Counted from the first letter of the stretch, positions 36,238 through 46,598 are shown. The stretch: 64,000 nucleotides of DNA from Actinomyces oris (GCF_006546825.1 NZ_VICC01000008.1:1-64000), one strand, 5' to 3'. The notes: generated by a model from the sequence alone, not told the origin. Made by a program: numbers and translations.

Positions 36238-37404
36238 ATGACGAGCAACGAGGCAGTCCAGGCCTCAGAAACAACCGTGTCCATCCCTGAGACCATGAAG
36301 GCCGCGGTCCTGCGGGACCATGAGGCCGGCCTGCAGATCGAGACCCTGCGCACGCCCCGACCCAAGACCGGCGAGGTCCTCATCAAGGTGGCCGCCTGCG
36401 GGCTGTGCCACTCCGACCTCCACGTCATCGGCGGCGCCATCGCCTTCCCGCTGCCGGCGGTGCTCGGCCACGAGGTCTCCGGCACCATCGTGGAGCTCGG
36501 CCCCGGCAACGAGCACACCGGCCTGACGATCGGGCAGAAGGTGGCCGGCGGCTTCCTCATGCCCTGCGGCCAGTGCGACGCCTGCGCCTCGGGGCGCGAC
36601 GAGCTATGCGGCCCCTTCTTCGACCTGAACCGCCTCAAGGGTGTCCTCTACGACGGCACCACCCGCCTGGCGACCCCCGACGGTGAGCCGGTGGCCATGT
36701 ACTCCATGGGCGGCCTGGCGGAGTACGCGGTTGTCCCCTCCACCGCGGTGGCCCCCGTGCCGGACACCATCGATATGGTGCCAGCGGCCATCCTGGGCTG
36801 CGCCGCCATGACCGGCTACGGGGCCGTGCGCCGCGGCGCCGACCTGCGCTACGGGGAGACCGTCGCCGTGGTCGCCACCGGCGGCGTGGGCACCAACATC
36901 GTCCAGATCGCCCGGGCCTTCGGCGCCAGCCAGGTCATCGCCATCGACGTTGATGACGAGAAGCTGGCCCCCATGCTCGACTACGGGGCCACGGCCGTGG
37001 TCAACTCCGTTACCCAGGACGCCCGAGAGGAGGTCTTCCGGCTCACTGGCGGCAAGGGAGTCGACGTCTCCTTCGAGGCCCTGGGCATCCCCGCCACCTG
37101 GACCACCGCCCTGGACGTGCTGGCCGATGGCGGCCGCATGGTGCCGATCGGCCTGGGGGCCGGCGTGCAGACCGCCGGGGTGGAGATCAACCGCACCGTG
37201 CGCCGTTCGCAGTCGATCCTCGGCTCCTACGGGGCGCGCACCCGCCAGGACCTGCCGGCTGTCGTTGACCTGGCCGACAAGGGTGTCATTAACTACCGCG
37301 ATGTCGTCTCGCGTCGCCTGCCGCTGGAGGAGGCCGGTGCCGGCTACACCGCGCTGCGCAACCGCGAGATCCAGGGGCGCGCCGTCGTCGACATGGCGCT
37401 GTGA
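36238..37404 (+). CDS. Zinc-dependent alcohol dehydrogenase family protein
   Basis: A 388-aa medium-chain dehydrogenase. Catalytic zinc site in CGLCHSDLH and GHEVSG, structural zinc cysteines in PCGQCDACASGRDELCG, and the nucleotide-binding loop VVATGGVGTNIVQIA. It would oxidise a secondary alcohol or polyol with NAD(P). The only pathway hint is the perfect IolR-type operator upstream, so an inositol isomer, inosose or downstream alcohol is a reasonable substrate guess. A GAGAGG ribosome site is a little far from the ATG. It is followed at once by a strong terminator, so it is monocistronic. Confidence 0.85.
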   Translation: MTSNEAVQASETTVSIPETMKAAVLRDHEAGLQIETLRTPRPKTGEVLIKVAACGLCHSDLHVIGGAIAFPLPAVLGHEVSGTIVELGPGNEHTGLTIGQKVAGGFLMPCGQCDACASGRDELCGPFFDLNRLKGVLYDGTTRLATPDGEPVAMYSMGGLAEYAVVPSTAVAPVPDTIDMVPAAILGCAAMTGYGAVRRGADLRYGETVAVVATGGVGTNIVQIARAFGASQVIAIDVDDEKLAPMLDYGATAVVNSVTQDAREEVFRLTGGKGVDVSFEALGIPATWTTALDVLADGGRMVPIGLGAGVQTAGVEINRTVRRSQSILGSYGARTRQDLPAVVDLADKGVINYRDVVSRRLPLEEAGAGYTALRNREIQGRAVVDMAL

Positions 37405-37410
37405 TCCTCG

Positions 37411-37442
37411 GCGGTCAGCCCCGGTTTTCCGGGGCTGACCGC
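37411..37442 (+). terminator. Terminator of alcohol dehydrogenase gene
   Basis: Perfect 14-bp arms (37411-37424 and 37429-37442) around a TTTT loop, starting 7 bp after the stop codon. Confidence 0.92.
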
Positions 37443-37952
37443 GTGCTCTCATCCTTGCGCCTCCTGCTCGGGCCCTGCTGGTCTGAGTGGGAGGCGCGAT
37501 GCGTGATCTGACATCGAGGCGGAGTGTGTTTGGTGTCCATATCTGCAGCAAAGGAGCCTGCGGTTCCATCAGGCCACTGACGAAACCGCGGAATCATGCG
37601 GTTTCCTATCGGTGGTGTGAACCTGGATCCCGCCTTTGTATCCGTTTTGGACATCGGGGCCGCTCCTGCGTTGCTCGGGGAGGGGGGTCCGCTTTGCGGG
37701 GAGGGATGCACCAGTAGTGAGCGGAGTCGGCACGGGAGCTGGTTCCGTCTGCGTTGCGGGGAGGGGGTGGGCATGTGAAGAGGGGCGCCGCGTGTGCGGT
37801 GCCCCTCGGGATGCCATGGCTGCGCGGGCTTCCTTGGCCGCGCAGCCTCGTTGTTCTGCGCCCTTGTCGGGCTGAATCCCGGGCCTGCGTTGCTTGTGGT
37901 GCGTGGTCCGGATCCGGTGGAGCTTCAGTGAGCTCGTTGGAGTCGTCTACGC
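37443..37952. other. Gene-free stretch with hairpins and G-runs
   Basis: No convincing gene: the open frames here lack ribosome sites and family features. It holds an 8-bp hairpin GAAACCGC/GCGGTTTC (37582-37605), three loose copies of a GCGTTGC-GGGGAGGG-like unit (about 37669-37760), a four-run G-tract (37677-37705), and a perfect 10-bp hairpin GGCTGCGCGG/CCGCGCAGCC (37818-37847) that could terminate the minus-strand gene at 37953. Confidence 0.5.
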
Positions 37953-38225
37953 TCAGCGTGCCTCGAGGAGGTTGATGCCGGTGTAGATGCCCACGCCCAT
38001 GGTGATCGCGGCCAGGACGGAGGAGGCGAACATGAGGGTCGGGATGCCGGTGACGGCGCCGACGACCGACATGACCATGACGGCGAACATGACAGCGATC
38101 ATGGCGACGGCGAAGGTCAGACGGTTGGCGTCGGTCTGCGTGCCGGCGGCGCTGGCCTGGGTGGTGGTGGCAGCAGCGGTGGTCTCGACGGTCTGGGTGG
38201 GGCGCTCGGTGATGGTGGCGGTCAT
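37953..38225 (-). CDS. 90-aa two-helix membrane protein under IolR-type operator
   Basis: A 90-aa protein: a Thr/Ala-rich polar N-terminus of about 33 residues, then two hydrophobic helices (LTFAVAMIAVMFAVMVMSVV and FASSVLAAITMGVGIYTGI) joined by GAVTGIPTLM. The ATG follows GAGAGGAAC at normal spacing. Its promoter carries a perfect TTGTC-TA-GACAA operator over the -35 box, placing it in the inositol regulon by the same logic as iolE. I do not recognise the family. A small transporter subunit or membrane stress protein are both possible. Confidence 0.7.
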   Translation of the reverse strand: MTATITERPTQTVETTAAATTTQASAAGTQTDANRLTFAVAMIAVMFAVMVMSVVGAVTGIPTLMFASSVLAAITMGVGIYTGINLLEAR

Positions 38226-38337
38226 GTGAGTGTTCCTCTCGGTGTGTGTCGAGCAGGTCCGCCTGACCATGAGTCGTGCGTCCCTGCACGACTGTGTGCA
38301 GCCCGTGGGCCGGACGGAGGTTTCTCCGTCACGTAGA

Positions 38338-38371
38338 ACTCTAGGAACGCTCCATCCGATTGTCTAGACAA
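38338..38371 (-). promoter_or_regulatory. Promoter and operator of the 90-aa membrane protein
   Basis: On the minus strand, -35 TAGACA (38361-38366), 17-bp spacer, -10 TAGAGT (38338-38343). The perfect palindrome TTGTCTAGACAA (38360-38371) covers the -35. The predicted transcript would begin near a 7-bp hairpin (38313-38330) and have a leader of about 105 nt. Confidence 0.65.
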
Positions 38372-38674
38372 AGGATCGTGACGTGTGTTGCGTCGGTGGT
38401 TCGTGGATCACAGGACGTCGTAGGGAGATGGGGTGATCGCTCCTGGAGCGGGTGCCCGAACGTGGCGTCATTGAGGGGAATCCTGGTCTCAGAGGAACAT
38501 TGAGGGGACTGGCGTCTCGGTGGTTTTGATACGGAGACGTGACGTGTGTGGCAGGAGTACGACGTCAACCACTGGTCTAGTCATCCTGCGGTGGTGGGCA
38601 ACGCCGAGGGGTGGCGTCGTCGCCGGCCGGCAGGGCGGAAGGCGGTCAGTTGCCGCCCCGGTTATTCTGTTCCG

Positions 38675-40261
<1,587 letters not shown>

Positions 40262-40293
40262 CGGGCGAGTCGGCACGATAGCCCGCTGCCTGC

Positions 40294-40328
40294 AAGGCCC
40301 CGCCGGTGCAATGCGCCGGCGGGGCCTT
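40294..40328 (+). terminator. Terminator of guaA
   Basis: Perfect 13-bp arms (40294-40306 and 40316-40328) ending in CCTT followed by GTTGTG, 33 bp after the guaA stop. Confidence 0.9.
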
Positions 40329-40412
40329 GTTGTGCTCGTCGCGATGAGCGTGATCTGACGTGTCTGCTGGTCCTGGTTGGGTCGGGGGTGGCTGCCGGGC
40401 GGGGCGGTGGGT

Positions 40413-40536
40413 CGGGCCTGCCCATCGAGGACTGCGATTCTCATCGAGGACTTACGTATCCCCCAGATGACTGGGGTTCGCTCGCAGTGGTCTGGAGGAG
40501 AAGTCAGTCCTCGTGCAGGAAGTACGTTCCCGATCC
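40413..40536 (+). repeat. Structured direct repeat, copy 1
   Basis: 124 bp that match 41855-41978 without gaps and with 12 mismatches (about 90%). The two copies flank the DUF2510/SHOCT gene in the same orientation. An internal hairpin (40463-40495) has an 11-bp stem, a G-G mismatch, a 3-bp upper stem and a TTCG loop. GAGGACTG near the start can pair with CAGTCCTC near the end. Remaining bases of the 40262-40781 gap, beyond the guaA terminator and the promoter, are AT-rich with no gene seen. Confidence 0.75.
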
Positions 40537-40731
40537 AGTGGGGCCTGGATTCGGGGTGGCGGTTGCGTGACCTGTGGGGGTGGCGGAGTGCTCCTCTCGG
40601 GTGCCAGAAGAGACTTTGTGAAATCACTGTTAGGTCAATAAGGTATGCGACTTTCGCGCTTGGGAAGAGACAAAAGTAGAGGTTAATTGAAGGGGTGGAG
40701 GATTATTCAATCCCGCCTCTCCCGAGGGGTG

Positions 40732-40759
40732 TTGACAGTGCTACGATCAGGCCCATAAA
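40732..40759 (+). promoter_or_regulatory. Promoter of the DUF2510/SHOCT gene
   Basis: -35 TTGACA (40732-40737), 16-bp spacer, -10 CATAAA (40754-40759). GGAGG at 40770-40774 then lies 7 nt before the GTG start. The surrounding DNA is clearly richer in A+T than the window average. Confidence 0.65.
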
Positions 40760-40781
40760 GCACGTCAATGGAGGTGTGGCG

Positions 40782-41798
40782 GTGTCTGCCCCAGCAGGTT
40801 GGTATGACGACGGATCGGGCCAGCAACGATGGTGGGATGGTCGCGCGTGGGGTGTCTATGCGCAGGATGTCTCCTCCGTTCCGGGGGACCCTGGTGCGGC
40901 GGGTTATGGGCAGGTGGCTGGTTCGGTCGGGCAGCCTGCAAAGAGTTCAGGGGTGTTCAATGCGCTGGGTCAAGCGGTCAAGAATGCTGCTGTGGAGCGG
41001 ATAACTGCGGGTCAGAGGGAGCGTCAGCAGCGTGCGGAACGTGAGTGGGAGCAACGTCGGCGGTATGAGGAGCGGATACAGGAAGAACGTCGTCGGCGAG
41101 AGGAGGTTGAAAGAAAGGTCGGGCGCAGAGTCACTGGGGGAGTGTTCGGGACCTCGACGATCGAGATATACGAGAATGGGTATGTTCGTGTGGCTGGTCC
41201 TGGTGATGGTGTGACCGTCAAGTCCGTTAGGGGCTCAACTCCATATGAGAGAATGATATCGATTTCGATGGAGCGTTCCGCGGGTGGCGTGTCGTCGAGT
41301 GCTGCGTCTGGGGCGGAAGCTGCTGCGATGGCGGGTACTGCGGTGAAGTGGGTTTCGACTGTTGCGAAAGGGGGGTCGGGGCTTATGAAGATGTCTGGTG
41401 GTCTAGGTCTTGCTGTCACTGGCGCAGGTCAACTAGCCAAAATGATGACAGGAAAGTCTGTTCTGACGATTGTAACCGACAAGAAAATACACACTTTGAC
41501 AAATCAAGTGAAAACAGTCGGTGCCCCTATCGTTAAAAGAGAGTGTGAAAGTGTGGGCGAAGCCCTGGAGCGTGCGGGCAACTCGGTTCTGACCGCCTTG
41601 GGGCGTGGGCCCGCGATGTCGAACGCTCCTTCTCTCCCTTCCGGTCAGATCGAGCCGGCTCAGAGGGTGAGTGCCTCACCCGTGTCTACTGTGGATGTGA
41701 CCGCGAGTCTGCGCGACCTGGCTCAGCTGCACAGTGAGGGTTTCCTCGACGATGAAGAGTTTCTCGAGGCCAAGCGCCAGCTGCTGGGGAAGCTCTAG
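40782..41798 (+). CDS. DUF2510 and SHOCT domain protein
   Basis: A 338-aa protein from a GTG with an excellent GGAGG site. Residues 4-25 form a DUF2510 module (PAGWYDDGSGQQRWWDGRAW). A highly charged Arg/Glu coiled coil runs from about 80 to 110. The middle has an alpha/beta segment (TIEIYENGYVRVAG) and a Gly/Ala-rich stretch around 165-230 that may touch membranes. The last 30 residues are a SHOCT domain (LAQLHSEGFLDDEEFLEAKRQLLGKL). Such proteins are often near mobile or phage-related genes and of unknown role. Flanked by direct repeats and lower in GC than neighbours, so probably acquired. Confidence 0.8.
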   Translation: MSAPAGWYDDGSGQQRWWDGRAWGVYAQDVSSVPGDPGAAGYGQVAGSVGQPAKSSGVFNALGQAVKNAAVERITAGQRERQQRAEREWEQRRRYEERIQEERRRREEVERKVGRRVTGGVFGTSTIEIYENGYVRVAGPGDGVTVKSVRGSTPYERMISISMERSAGGVSSSAASGAEAAAMAGTAVKWVSTVAKGGSGLMKMSGGLGLAVTGAGQLAKMMTGKSVLTIVTDKKIHTLTNQVKTVGAPIVKRECESVGEALERAGNSVLTALGRGPAMSNAPSLPSGQIEPAQRVSASPVSTVDVTASLRDLAQLHSEGFLDDEEFLEAKRQLLGKL

Positions 41799-41854
41799 GG
41801 CTGTCGCACACGCCGTCGTCGGCCAACGTTTAGAACCACCTCCTTGCAGTAGGC

Positions 41855-41978
41855 CGGGTCTGCCTGTCGAGGACTGCGATTGTCGTCGAGGACGTACGTA
41901 CCCTCCAGATCACTGGGGTTCGCCCGCAGTGGTCTGGAGGAGAAGTCAGTCTTCGTGCAGGAAGTACGTCCCCGATCC
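41855..41978 (+). repeat. Structured direct repeat, copy 2
   Basis: Second copy of the 40413-40536 element. Its hairpin (41905-41937) keeps the same fold: the lower stem loses one mismatch and the upper stem becomes GGG-TTCG-CCC, so changes keep pairing. GGACGTAC and GTACGTCC also pair perfectly in this copy. The rest of 41979-42248 has no gene; it is AT-rich near 42123-42137, with a GAATTCT direct repeat. Confidence 0.75.
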
Positions 41979-42248
41979 GGATGGGCGCAGGGTCGTGAGT
42001 GGTGACTGAGTGAGCCTCGGGGATGATGGGGGCGTCCGGACTTGCTGGCTGATGTGAAACTGTCGGTGGTTGCGATGAGGTTGAGTTTCATTCGGAAGGT
42101 TAGTGTTCATTTTGGAATGTAAGAATTCTGAATTCTGCGCCTCTGGGTGTGCTGTCCGGGTGTAGTCCTAGCTACGATGAGTGGTGCAGCGGGTGTCGCT
42201 GCGTTCGTTTATCTCATTTCGGCATACTGTCGAATATCAGGAGCCACA

Positions 42249-43115
42249 ATGTCGTACCCTCCTCAGTCCATCCCTCCTCAGCAGTACCCGACTCAAGGTC
42301 AGGTTCCTGCGCCGATGCAGCAGGCGCCTGCGCCGGTGAAGAAGGGGCGCAACACCGTGGGCATCGTCGCTCTGGTGATGGCGGTCATCGGGTTCATCTT
42401 CGCCTGCCTCCCTGGTGCACTCATCGTTGGTTGGATCCTGCTGCCCATCTCCTTCATTGTCGGATTGGTGGGCCTCTTTCGGAAAGGGGAGGCCGTTTGG
42501 CCTGCGGTCACCGCGGTGATCGTCTCGGTTGTCGGAACCATCGTCGGTGTCTTCGTCTTCCTGGTGGTTGTAGGCAACGCTGTCGATGAGGCCATCTCCT
42601 CCACGAGCACCGTCTCTGCGGCACCGGCTCCCGGTGGGGCATCGTCGAACTCGGGGGGATCGGGTGCTGCGGACTCCGCGCAGGGAAAGACTCGGGAGAA
42701 CCCCTACCCGCTCCGTACCGAGATCTCCAGCAAGGACTGGAAGGTGGTGATTAACTCGGTTACTTTCAAGGCTGACGATAAGGTCGCCGCGGCCAATCAG
42801 TTCAACGAGCCTCCCGCTGAAGGGAAGGAATACGTTCTCATCAACTACACCGCCACCTACATCGGCAACGACCCGGCCGGAGAAACACCTGCCTTTGTGC
42901 TGGTCGACTTCGTGACAGCGGACGGTGTCACCATTGACGCTGCCGACTCCATCGTTGCTGCCCCGGATGCCATTGACTCTCTGACAGTGCTGTACAAGGG
43001 AGCGAGTATCTCGGGCAATGTTGTGCGAGCGGTGCCGTCGGCCAACGCCCAGGACGGTGTTCTCGCGGTGACCCCTGGTCTGCTGGCTGACAAGGTCTTC
43101 GTCGCCGTGAAGTGA
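42249..43115 (+). CDS. Membrane-anchored DUF4190/DUF4352-type protein
   Basis: A 288-aa protein. Residues 1-30 are Pro/Gln-rich (SYPPQSIPPQQYPTQ); two helices follow (about 35-80, VGIVALVMAVIGFIFACLPG and ILLPISFIVGLVGLF) as in DUF4190, then a third helix (85-110), a Ser/Gly linker, and an extracellular beta-sandwich from about 150 resembling DUF4352 (KDWKVVINSVTFKAD, GKEYVLINYTATYIGND). A good CAGGAG site precedes the ATG. Role unknown; DUF4352 domains are common in surface lipoproteins and phage-linked loci. Upstream DNA is lower in GC, as for the SHOCT gene. Confidence 0.75.
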   Translation: MSYPPQSIPPQQYPTQGQVPAPMQQAPAPVKKGRNTVGIVALVMAVIGFIFACLPGALIVGWILLPISFIVGLVGLFRKGEAVWPAVTAVIVSVVGTIVGVFVFLVVVGNAVDEAISSTSTVSAAPAPGGASSNSGGSGAADSAQGKTRENPYPLRTEISSKDWKVVINSVTFKADDKVAAANQFNEPPAEGKEYVLINYTATYIGNDPAGETPAFVLVDFVTADGVTIDAADSIVAAPDAIDSLTVLYKGASISGNVVRAVPSANAQDGVLAVTPGLLADKVFVAVK

Positions 43116-43146
43116 CGACAGTGGCGCGAACCCGCACAGCATGACC

Positions 43147-43180
43147 TTGGGGCCGGTCACCAGGTGGTGACCGGCCCCAA
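43147..43180. terminator. Bidirectional terminator between convergent genes
   Basis: Perfect 15-bp arms (43147-43161 and 43166-43180) around a 4-nt loop, with TT/AA at the outer ends. It lies between the DUF4352 gene and the minus-strand ABC permease gene. Confidence 0.9.
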
Positions 43181-43215
43181 CGTCGTGTGGGACGGGTGCT
43201 CCGCGCCCCTGTGTC

Positions 43216-44400
43216 CTACAGCGCCGACCGGGCCCGGGCGCGCCCCACGGCCACGGCGACGGAGAAGACCGCGACGGCGAGCAAGGCGCAGATGCCGCAG
43301 TCCACCAGCAGGGGCCCAATGACGGCGGCGGACATGGAGGTCGCCTCGTACGCCCCGGAGATCGCTCGGTCCGCCCAGTAGCCGGGCGTGAGCCTCGCCG
43401 CCCGGGCGAGCGAGTCGGGCAGCCACTCGATGGGCACCCACGCCCCACCCAGGAAGGACAGGGCCATGCCGCCGATGTTGGCGACCGCGTTGGCCGCGTG
43501 CTGGCCCAGACCGATCTGCCCCATGAGGAATCCGATCGAGACCGCCACGAGCGTGTAGCTGCCCACAGCCGCAGCGACCACCCCCAGCAACGGAGCTGAC
43601 GTCGCCACGCTGCCCAGGCCGAAGACCGCCACTCCCAGCCCGAAGACCCACAGCCACCCGGCGAGCCCCACCACGAGGCACGCGCCCAGCAGCCCAAGGC
43701 TGCGGGAAGTGCCGCTGACCGGGGTGGCCTCGAGGCGTGCGCGCACCGCCCGGCGCCCCAGCGCCGCCATCAGTGTGGAGATCGTGACGACCGCGAAAGC
43801 CATGAGCGGGTAGAAGGAGAACCTGGCGTAGGTGACGAAGCTGTGGGACAGAGGCGTGGCGTCCGGGGTGATCCGTTTCGCGGGGGCGGAGTGGTTCATC
43901 GTCTCCTTGGCAAGTGCCACGGCCCGGGCCGGGTCGTCCGTGGTGGTCGACAGGTAGTCGCTGACCTGCCCCACGTAGGAGTCGGTGCGCACATTCATGA
44001 GCGCGCCGGACGCCGACTCGTACCCGATGACCGTGTCCATGCGGGGCGGCTCGGTGCCCTCGCGAGCCGCCTGCTTCAGCCTCTGCCCGTAACCGGCGGG
44101 AATGATGAGGATGTAGCTGATGCGGTTTTGCGCGGTGGCGTCCTGGAGGGCCCGCCTGGAGTCCTCAAGCGGCTGAGCCTCACCGACGGACTCGACGTAG
44201 TCCTTGACCCCTCGGGAGATCGTGGAGCCGTCGCGGTCGATGACGGCCACACTCGCCGTGGCGGCCGTGACCTCATCGGAGCTGTCCTCGGACTTGGCCA
44301 TCCCGGTGAACAGACCGAACAGGCTCAGCACCACCAGGTAGATGAGGATGTACAGCCGGTGAGCGGCCACAACTCTCACACATGTCTTAAAGGTGCTCAT
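43216..44400 (-). CDS. ABC-2 type permease with large extracellular loop (second)
   Basis: A 394-aa protein: helix 1 at about 14-34, an extracellular domain of roughly 170 residues (VAVIDRDGSTISRGVKDYV, ISYILIIPAGYGQRL), then five helices in the C-terminal half (YPLMAFAVVTISTLMAALG to LLVDCGICALLAVAVFSVAV). This one-plus-five layout is typical of ABC-2 exporters of the YhgE/DrrB-like group. It overlaps the upstream permease by 14 bp, so it is translationally coupled. Last gene of the ATPase-permease-permease transcript. Confidence 0.85.
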   Translation of the reverse strand: MSTFKTCVRVVAAHRLYILIYLVVLSLFGLFTGMAKSEDSSDEVTAATASVAVIDRDGSTISRGVKDYVESVGEAQPLEDSRRALQDATAQNRISYILIIPAGYGQRLKQAAREGTEPPRMDTVIGYESASGALMNVRTDSYVGQVSDYLSTTTDDPARAVALAKETMNHSAPAKRITPDATPLSHSFVTYARFSFYPLMAFAVVTISTLMAALGRRAVRARLEATPVSGTSRSLGLLGACLVVGLAGWLWVFGLGVAVFGLGSVATSAPLLGVVAAAVGSYTLVAVSIGFLMGQIGLGQHAANAVANIGGMALSFLGGAWVPIEWLPDSLARAARLTPGYWADRAISGAYEATSMSAAVIGPLLVDCGICALLAVAVFSVAVAVGRARARSAL

Positions 44401-45529
44401 GGGTCATCCTCCTGGCGCGGATCAGGGCGATGGTCAGGAACAGGCACGTCATGCCCAGCAGGACTGCGCAGCTGCGGGCGAAGGGCGCCAGGGAGTCGTA
44501 GTACAGGAGCCCGTAGAAGCAGCGGGCCGTCTGCCACAGGGGATTGGCCTGCGCCAGCAGCGGGGCGTGCTGCTCGATGGAGCTGGCCAGGGACTGTGAT
44601 GCGGGCCCGTACAGGCCGGTGAACAGTGACAGCAGGGACGTGAAGCCGGAGATTATCCCGATCTCCAGGCGGGCCAGCGTCCCCAGGGCGGCACCCGCTG
44701 CGCTCGCCATGAGACTGCAGACCCCGATCGCCACGAGGCACAGGAGCATGTGGCGCCCGAACTCCACACGAACGACCGCGGCCATGAAGGCGAAGGCGAC
44801 GAGCAGGCAGGCCAGCACGCACACCCAGGAGGCCACAAGCGTGGCCGTCAGGACCTTCCACCGGGGCAGGCCCGCCAGCGTCTGCCGGGCGCCCACCGGT
44901 GAGACGGCCATAGTCCCCTTCACAGCCACCATGGCCACGGTCGTCCCCATGCCGCAGGCGAAGGCCAGCAGCGCGAAGTAGTAGGGGGTCTGCGGCTTGA
45001 CCGGGGAGGGCGTCACCGAGATCGATCGGGTGAAGGCCTGATCGGTCTCCAGCGCGGCCAGCTTCTCAGGAGCCGCCCCCGCCTTGGCCAGGGCCGCGTA
45101 CTCGGCCTGCCTCTGGGTGTAGGAGTCCATGACCACTCGCAGCACCCGAGTCGTGTCGGCCTCGTTGCCCTGCTGAGTCACGTGCAGCACGGGCTGGTCA
45201 CCCTCGATGGCGAGGTACCCGTTGGTCTCTCCCCGCTTCGCGGCGGTCTCGGCCTGCGCGACCGTGGAGTGGGTGACCTTCGTGAGGAGGTGAGGATCGG
45301 CGTCGTCGGCGGAGATGCGCTCCACGACGGCGTCCAGCCCCGGAGCGGCCCGGTAGGCCTCGTCCTGGACGACGCCGAAGCTCATGGGGGTGGCCTCGAA
45401 GGCTTTCTCCAAGTTGGAGAACATCGCCATGAAGATGAGGGACAGGACGATGGGAAAGCCGAGCGTCCACACGAGCAGGGCGCGGTCTCGCAGGAGCCTG
45501 AGCACTTGGTACAGGAAGACGGTCAACAT
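44387..45529 (-). CDS. ABC-2 type permease with large extracellular loop (first)
   Basis: A 380-aa paralogue of the next permease with the same layout: helix 1 (LLVWTLGFPIVLSLIFMAMF), an extracellular region to about residue 180 and five C-terminal helices. The motif VGARQTLAGLPRWKVLTATL marks the coupling loop to the ATPase. The ATG is 1 bp after the ATPase stop. Together with its neighbour it probably forms a heterodimeric exporter for a peptide, lipid or antibiotic. Confidence 0.86.
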   Translation of the reverse strand: MLTVFLYQVLRLLRDRALLVWTLGFPIVLSLIFMAMFSNLEKAFEATPMSFGVVQDEAYRAAPGLDAVVERISADDADPHLLTKVTHSTVAQAETAAKRGETNGYLAIEGDQPVLHVTQQGNEADTTRVLRVVMDSYTQRQAEYAALAKAGAAPEKLAALETDQAFTRSISVTPSPVKPQTPYYFALLAFACGMGTTVAMVAVKGTMAVSPVGARQTLAGLPRWKVLTATLVASWVCVLACLLVAFAFMAAVVRVEFGRHMLLCLVAIGVCSLMASAAGAALGTLARLEIGIISGFTSLLSLFTGLYGPASQSLASSIEQHAPLLAQANPLWQTARCFYGLLYYDSLAPFARSCAVLLGMTCLFLTIALIRARRMTHEHL

Positions 45530-45530
45530 C

Positions 45531-46514
45531 TCAGGCCGCCTCGTCTCGCAGGGCCCGCCCGGTGATCTCCAGGAAGACGTCGTTGAGGGTCGGGGGCTCG
45601 GAGGTCACCCGGCCGCAGGTTGCCCCCGCCGCGTCCAGTGCCCTCATGACATCGGTGAGGTTGTGAGCCCCGGGGGAGCACTCGATGAGTGCTTCACCGT
45701 CCTGGTAGGTGGCCGTGCGCACATGCTCCAGGCGGCGCAGGCCCTCCAGGGCCTCCTCGCCCAGCGGGGCGGGGTCGACGACCTCCACCCGGATGCGCTC
45801 ACCGGTGCCGATCATGGCCTTGAGCTCGTCGGAGGTGCCGGAGGCCACCTGCCGGCCGCGGTCCATAATGACGATCCGGTCGCACAGCTGCTCCACCTCC
45901 TCCATGTAGTGGCTCGTGTAGATGACGGTGGCGCCGCGTTCGTTGAGACGCTTGATGCCCTCGAGGATGGCACCCCGGCTCTGTGGGTCGACGGCGACCG
46001 TGGGCTCGTCGAGGACAATGAGGTCGGGGCCGTGGGCGATGCCGCAGGCAATGTTGAGGCGGCGCAGCAGGCCGCCGGAGAGCTTCTTGGGCTTGAACCT
46101 CACGAACTTCTCCAGGCCGACGAAGGCGATCGCCTCGGCCACCAGGCTGCGCCTCTCGGCGCGGTCGCGCACGTAGAGGGCGCAGAAGGCGTTGACGTTC
46201 TCCGCCACCGTGAGCTCATCGAAGACGGCGACATCCTGAGGCACCACGCCGATGCGACGCTTGAGACCGTAGGAGGTGGGCGTCATCGGCTCACCGAAGA
46301 CGCGGATCGAGCCCTTGTCGTAGGTGAGCAGCTGAAGGATGCAGCTGATTGTCGTCGTCTTGCCCGAGCCGTTGGGGCCGAGCAGCCCCAGCACCTGACC
46401 GCGCGGGATCGTCAGAGACAGTCCGTCCACCGCGACCAGCTCCCCATAGCGCTTGACCAGGGAGTCGACCTCCACCGCCAGGCCCGCCTCGTGGCTCTCA
46501 TCCTCGCCGTCCAT
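45531..46514 (-). CDS. ABC transporter ATPase (drug/peptide exporter)
   Basis: A 327-aa DrrA/CcmA-like ATPase. Walker A GPNGSGKTT at 46-54, Q-loop VVPQDVAVFDELTV, signature LSGGLLRRL, Walker B LIVLDEPTVAVDP and switch His in IYTSHYMEE. The C-terminal 90 residues form the usual accessory domain of this class (PPTLNDVFLEITGRALRD). First gene of its transcript and divergent, by 193 bp, from a histidine kinase, suggesting control by the adjacent two-component system. Confidence 0.92.
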   Translation of the reverse strand: MDGEDESHEAGLAVEVDSLVKRYGELVAVDGLSLTIPRGQVLGLLGPNGSGKTTTISCILQLLTYDKGSIRVFGEPMTPTSYGLKRRIGVVPQDVAVFDELTVAENVNAFCALYVRDRAERRSLVAEAIAFVGLEKFVRFKPKKLSGGLLRRLNIACGIAHGPDLIVLDEPTVAVDPQSRGAILEGIKRLNERGATVIYTSHYMEEVEQLCDRIVIMDRGRQVASGTSDELKAMIGTGERIRVEVVDPAPLGEEALEGLRRLEHVRTATYQDGEALIECSPGAHNLTDVMRALDAAGATCGRVTSEPPTLNDVFLEITGRALRDEAA

Positions 46515-46598
46515 CTCGGCTCCTTCCTTTGTTCCGCCGGTGGTCCCCGGCTCATGGCATCCATGGTCGCGGGGCGCGGTGGCGCTCAGAAGTGCCTG

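Noticed and set aside
37487..37875. Several 60-80-aa open frames in the 37.4-37.9 kb gap
   Set aside because: No ribosome sites at sensible distance, no hydrophobic or charged pattern, and they overlap each other in several frames.
40413..41978. Insertion sequence ends around the SHOCT gene
   Set aside because: The flanking elements are direct, not inverted, repeats and the enclosed gene has no transposase features.
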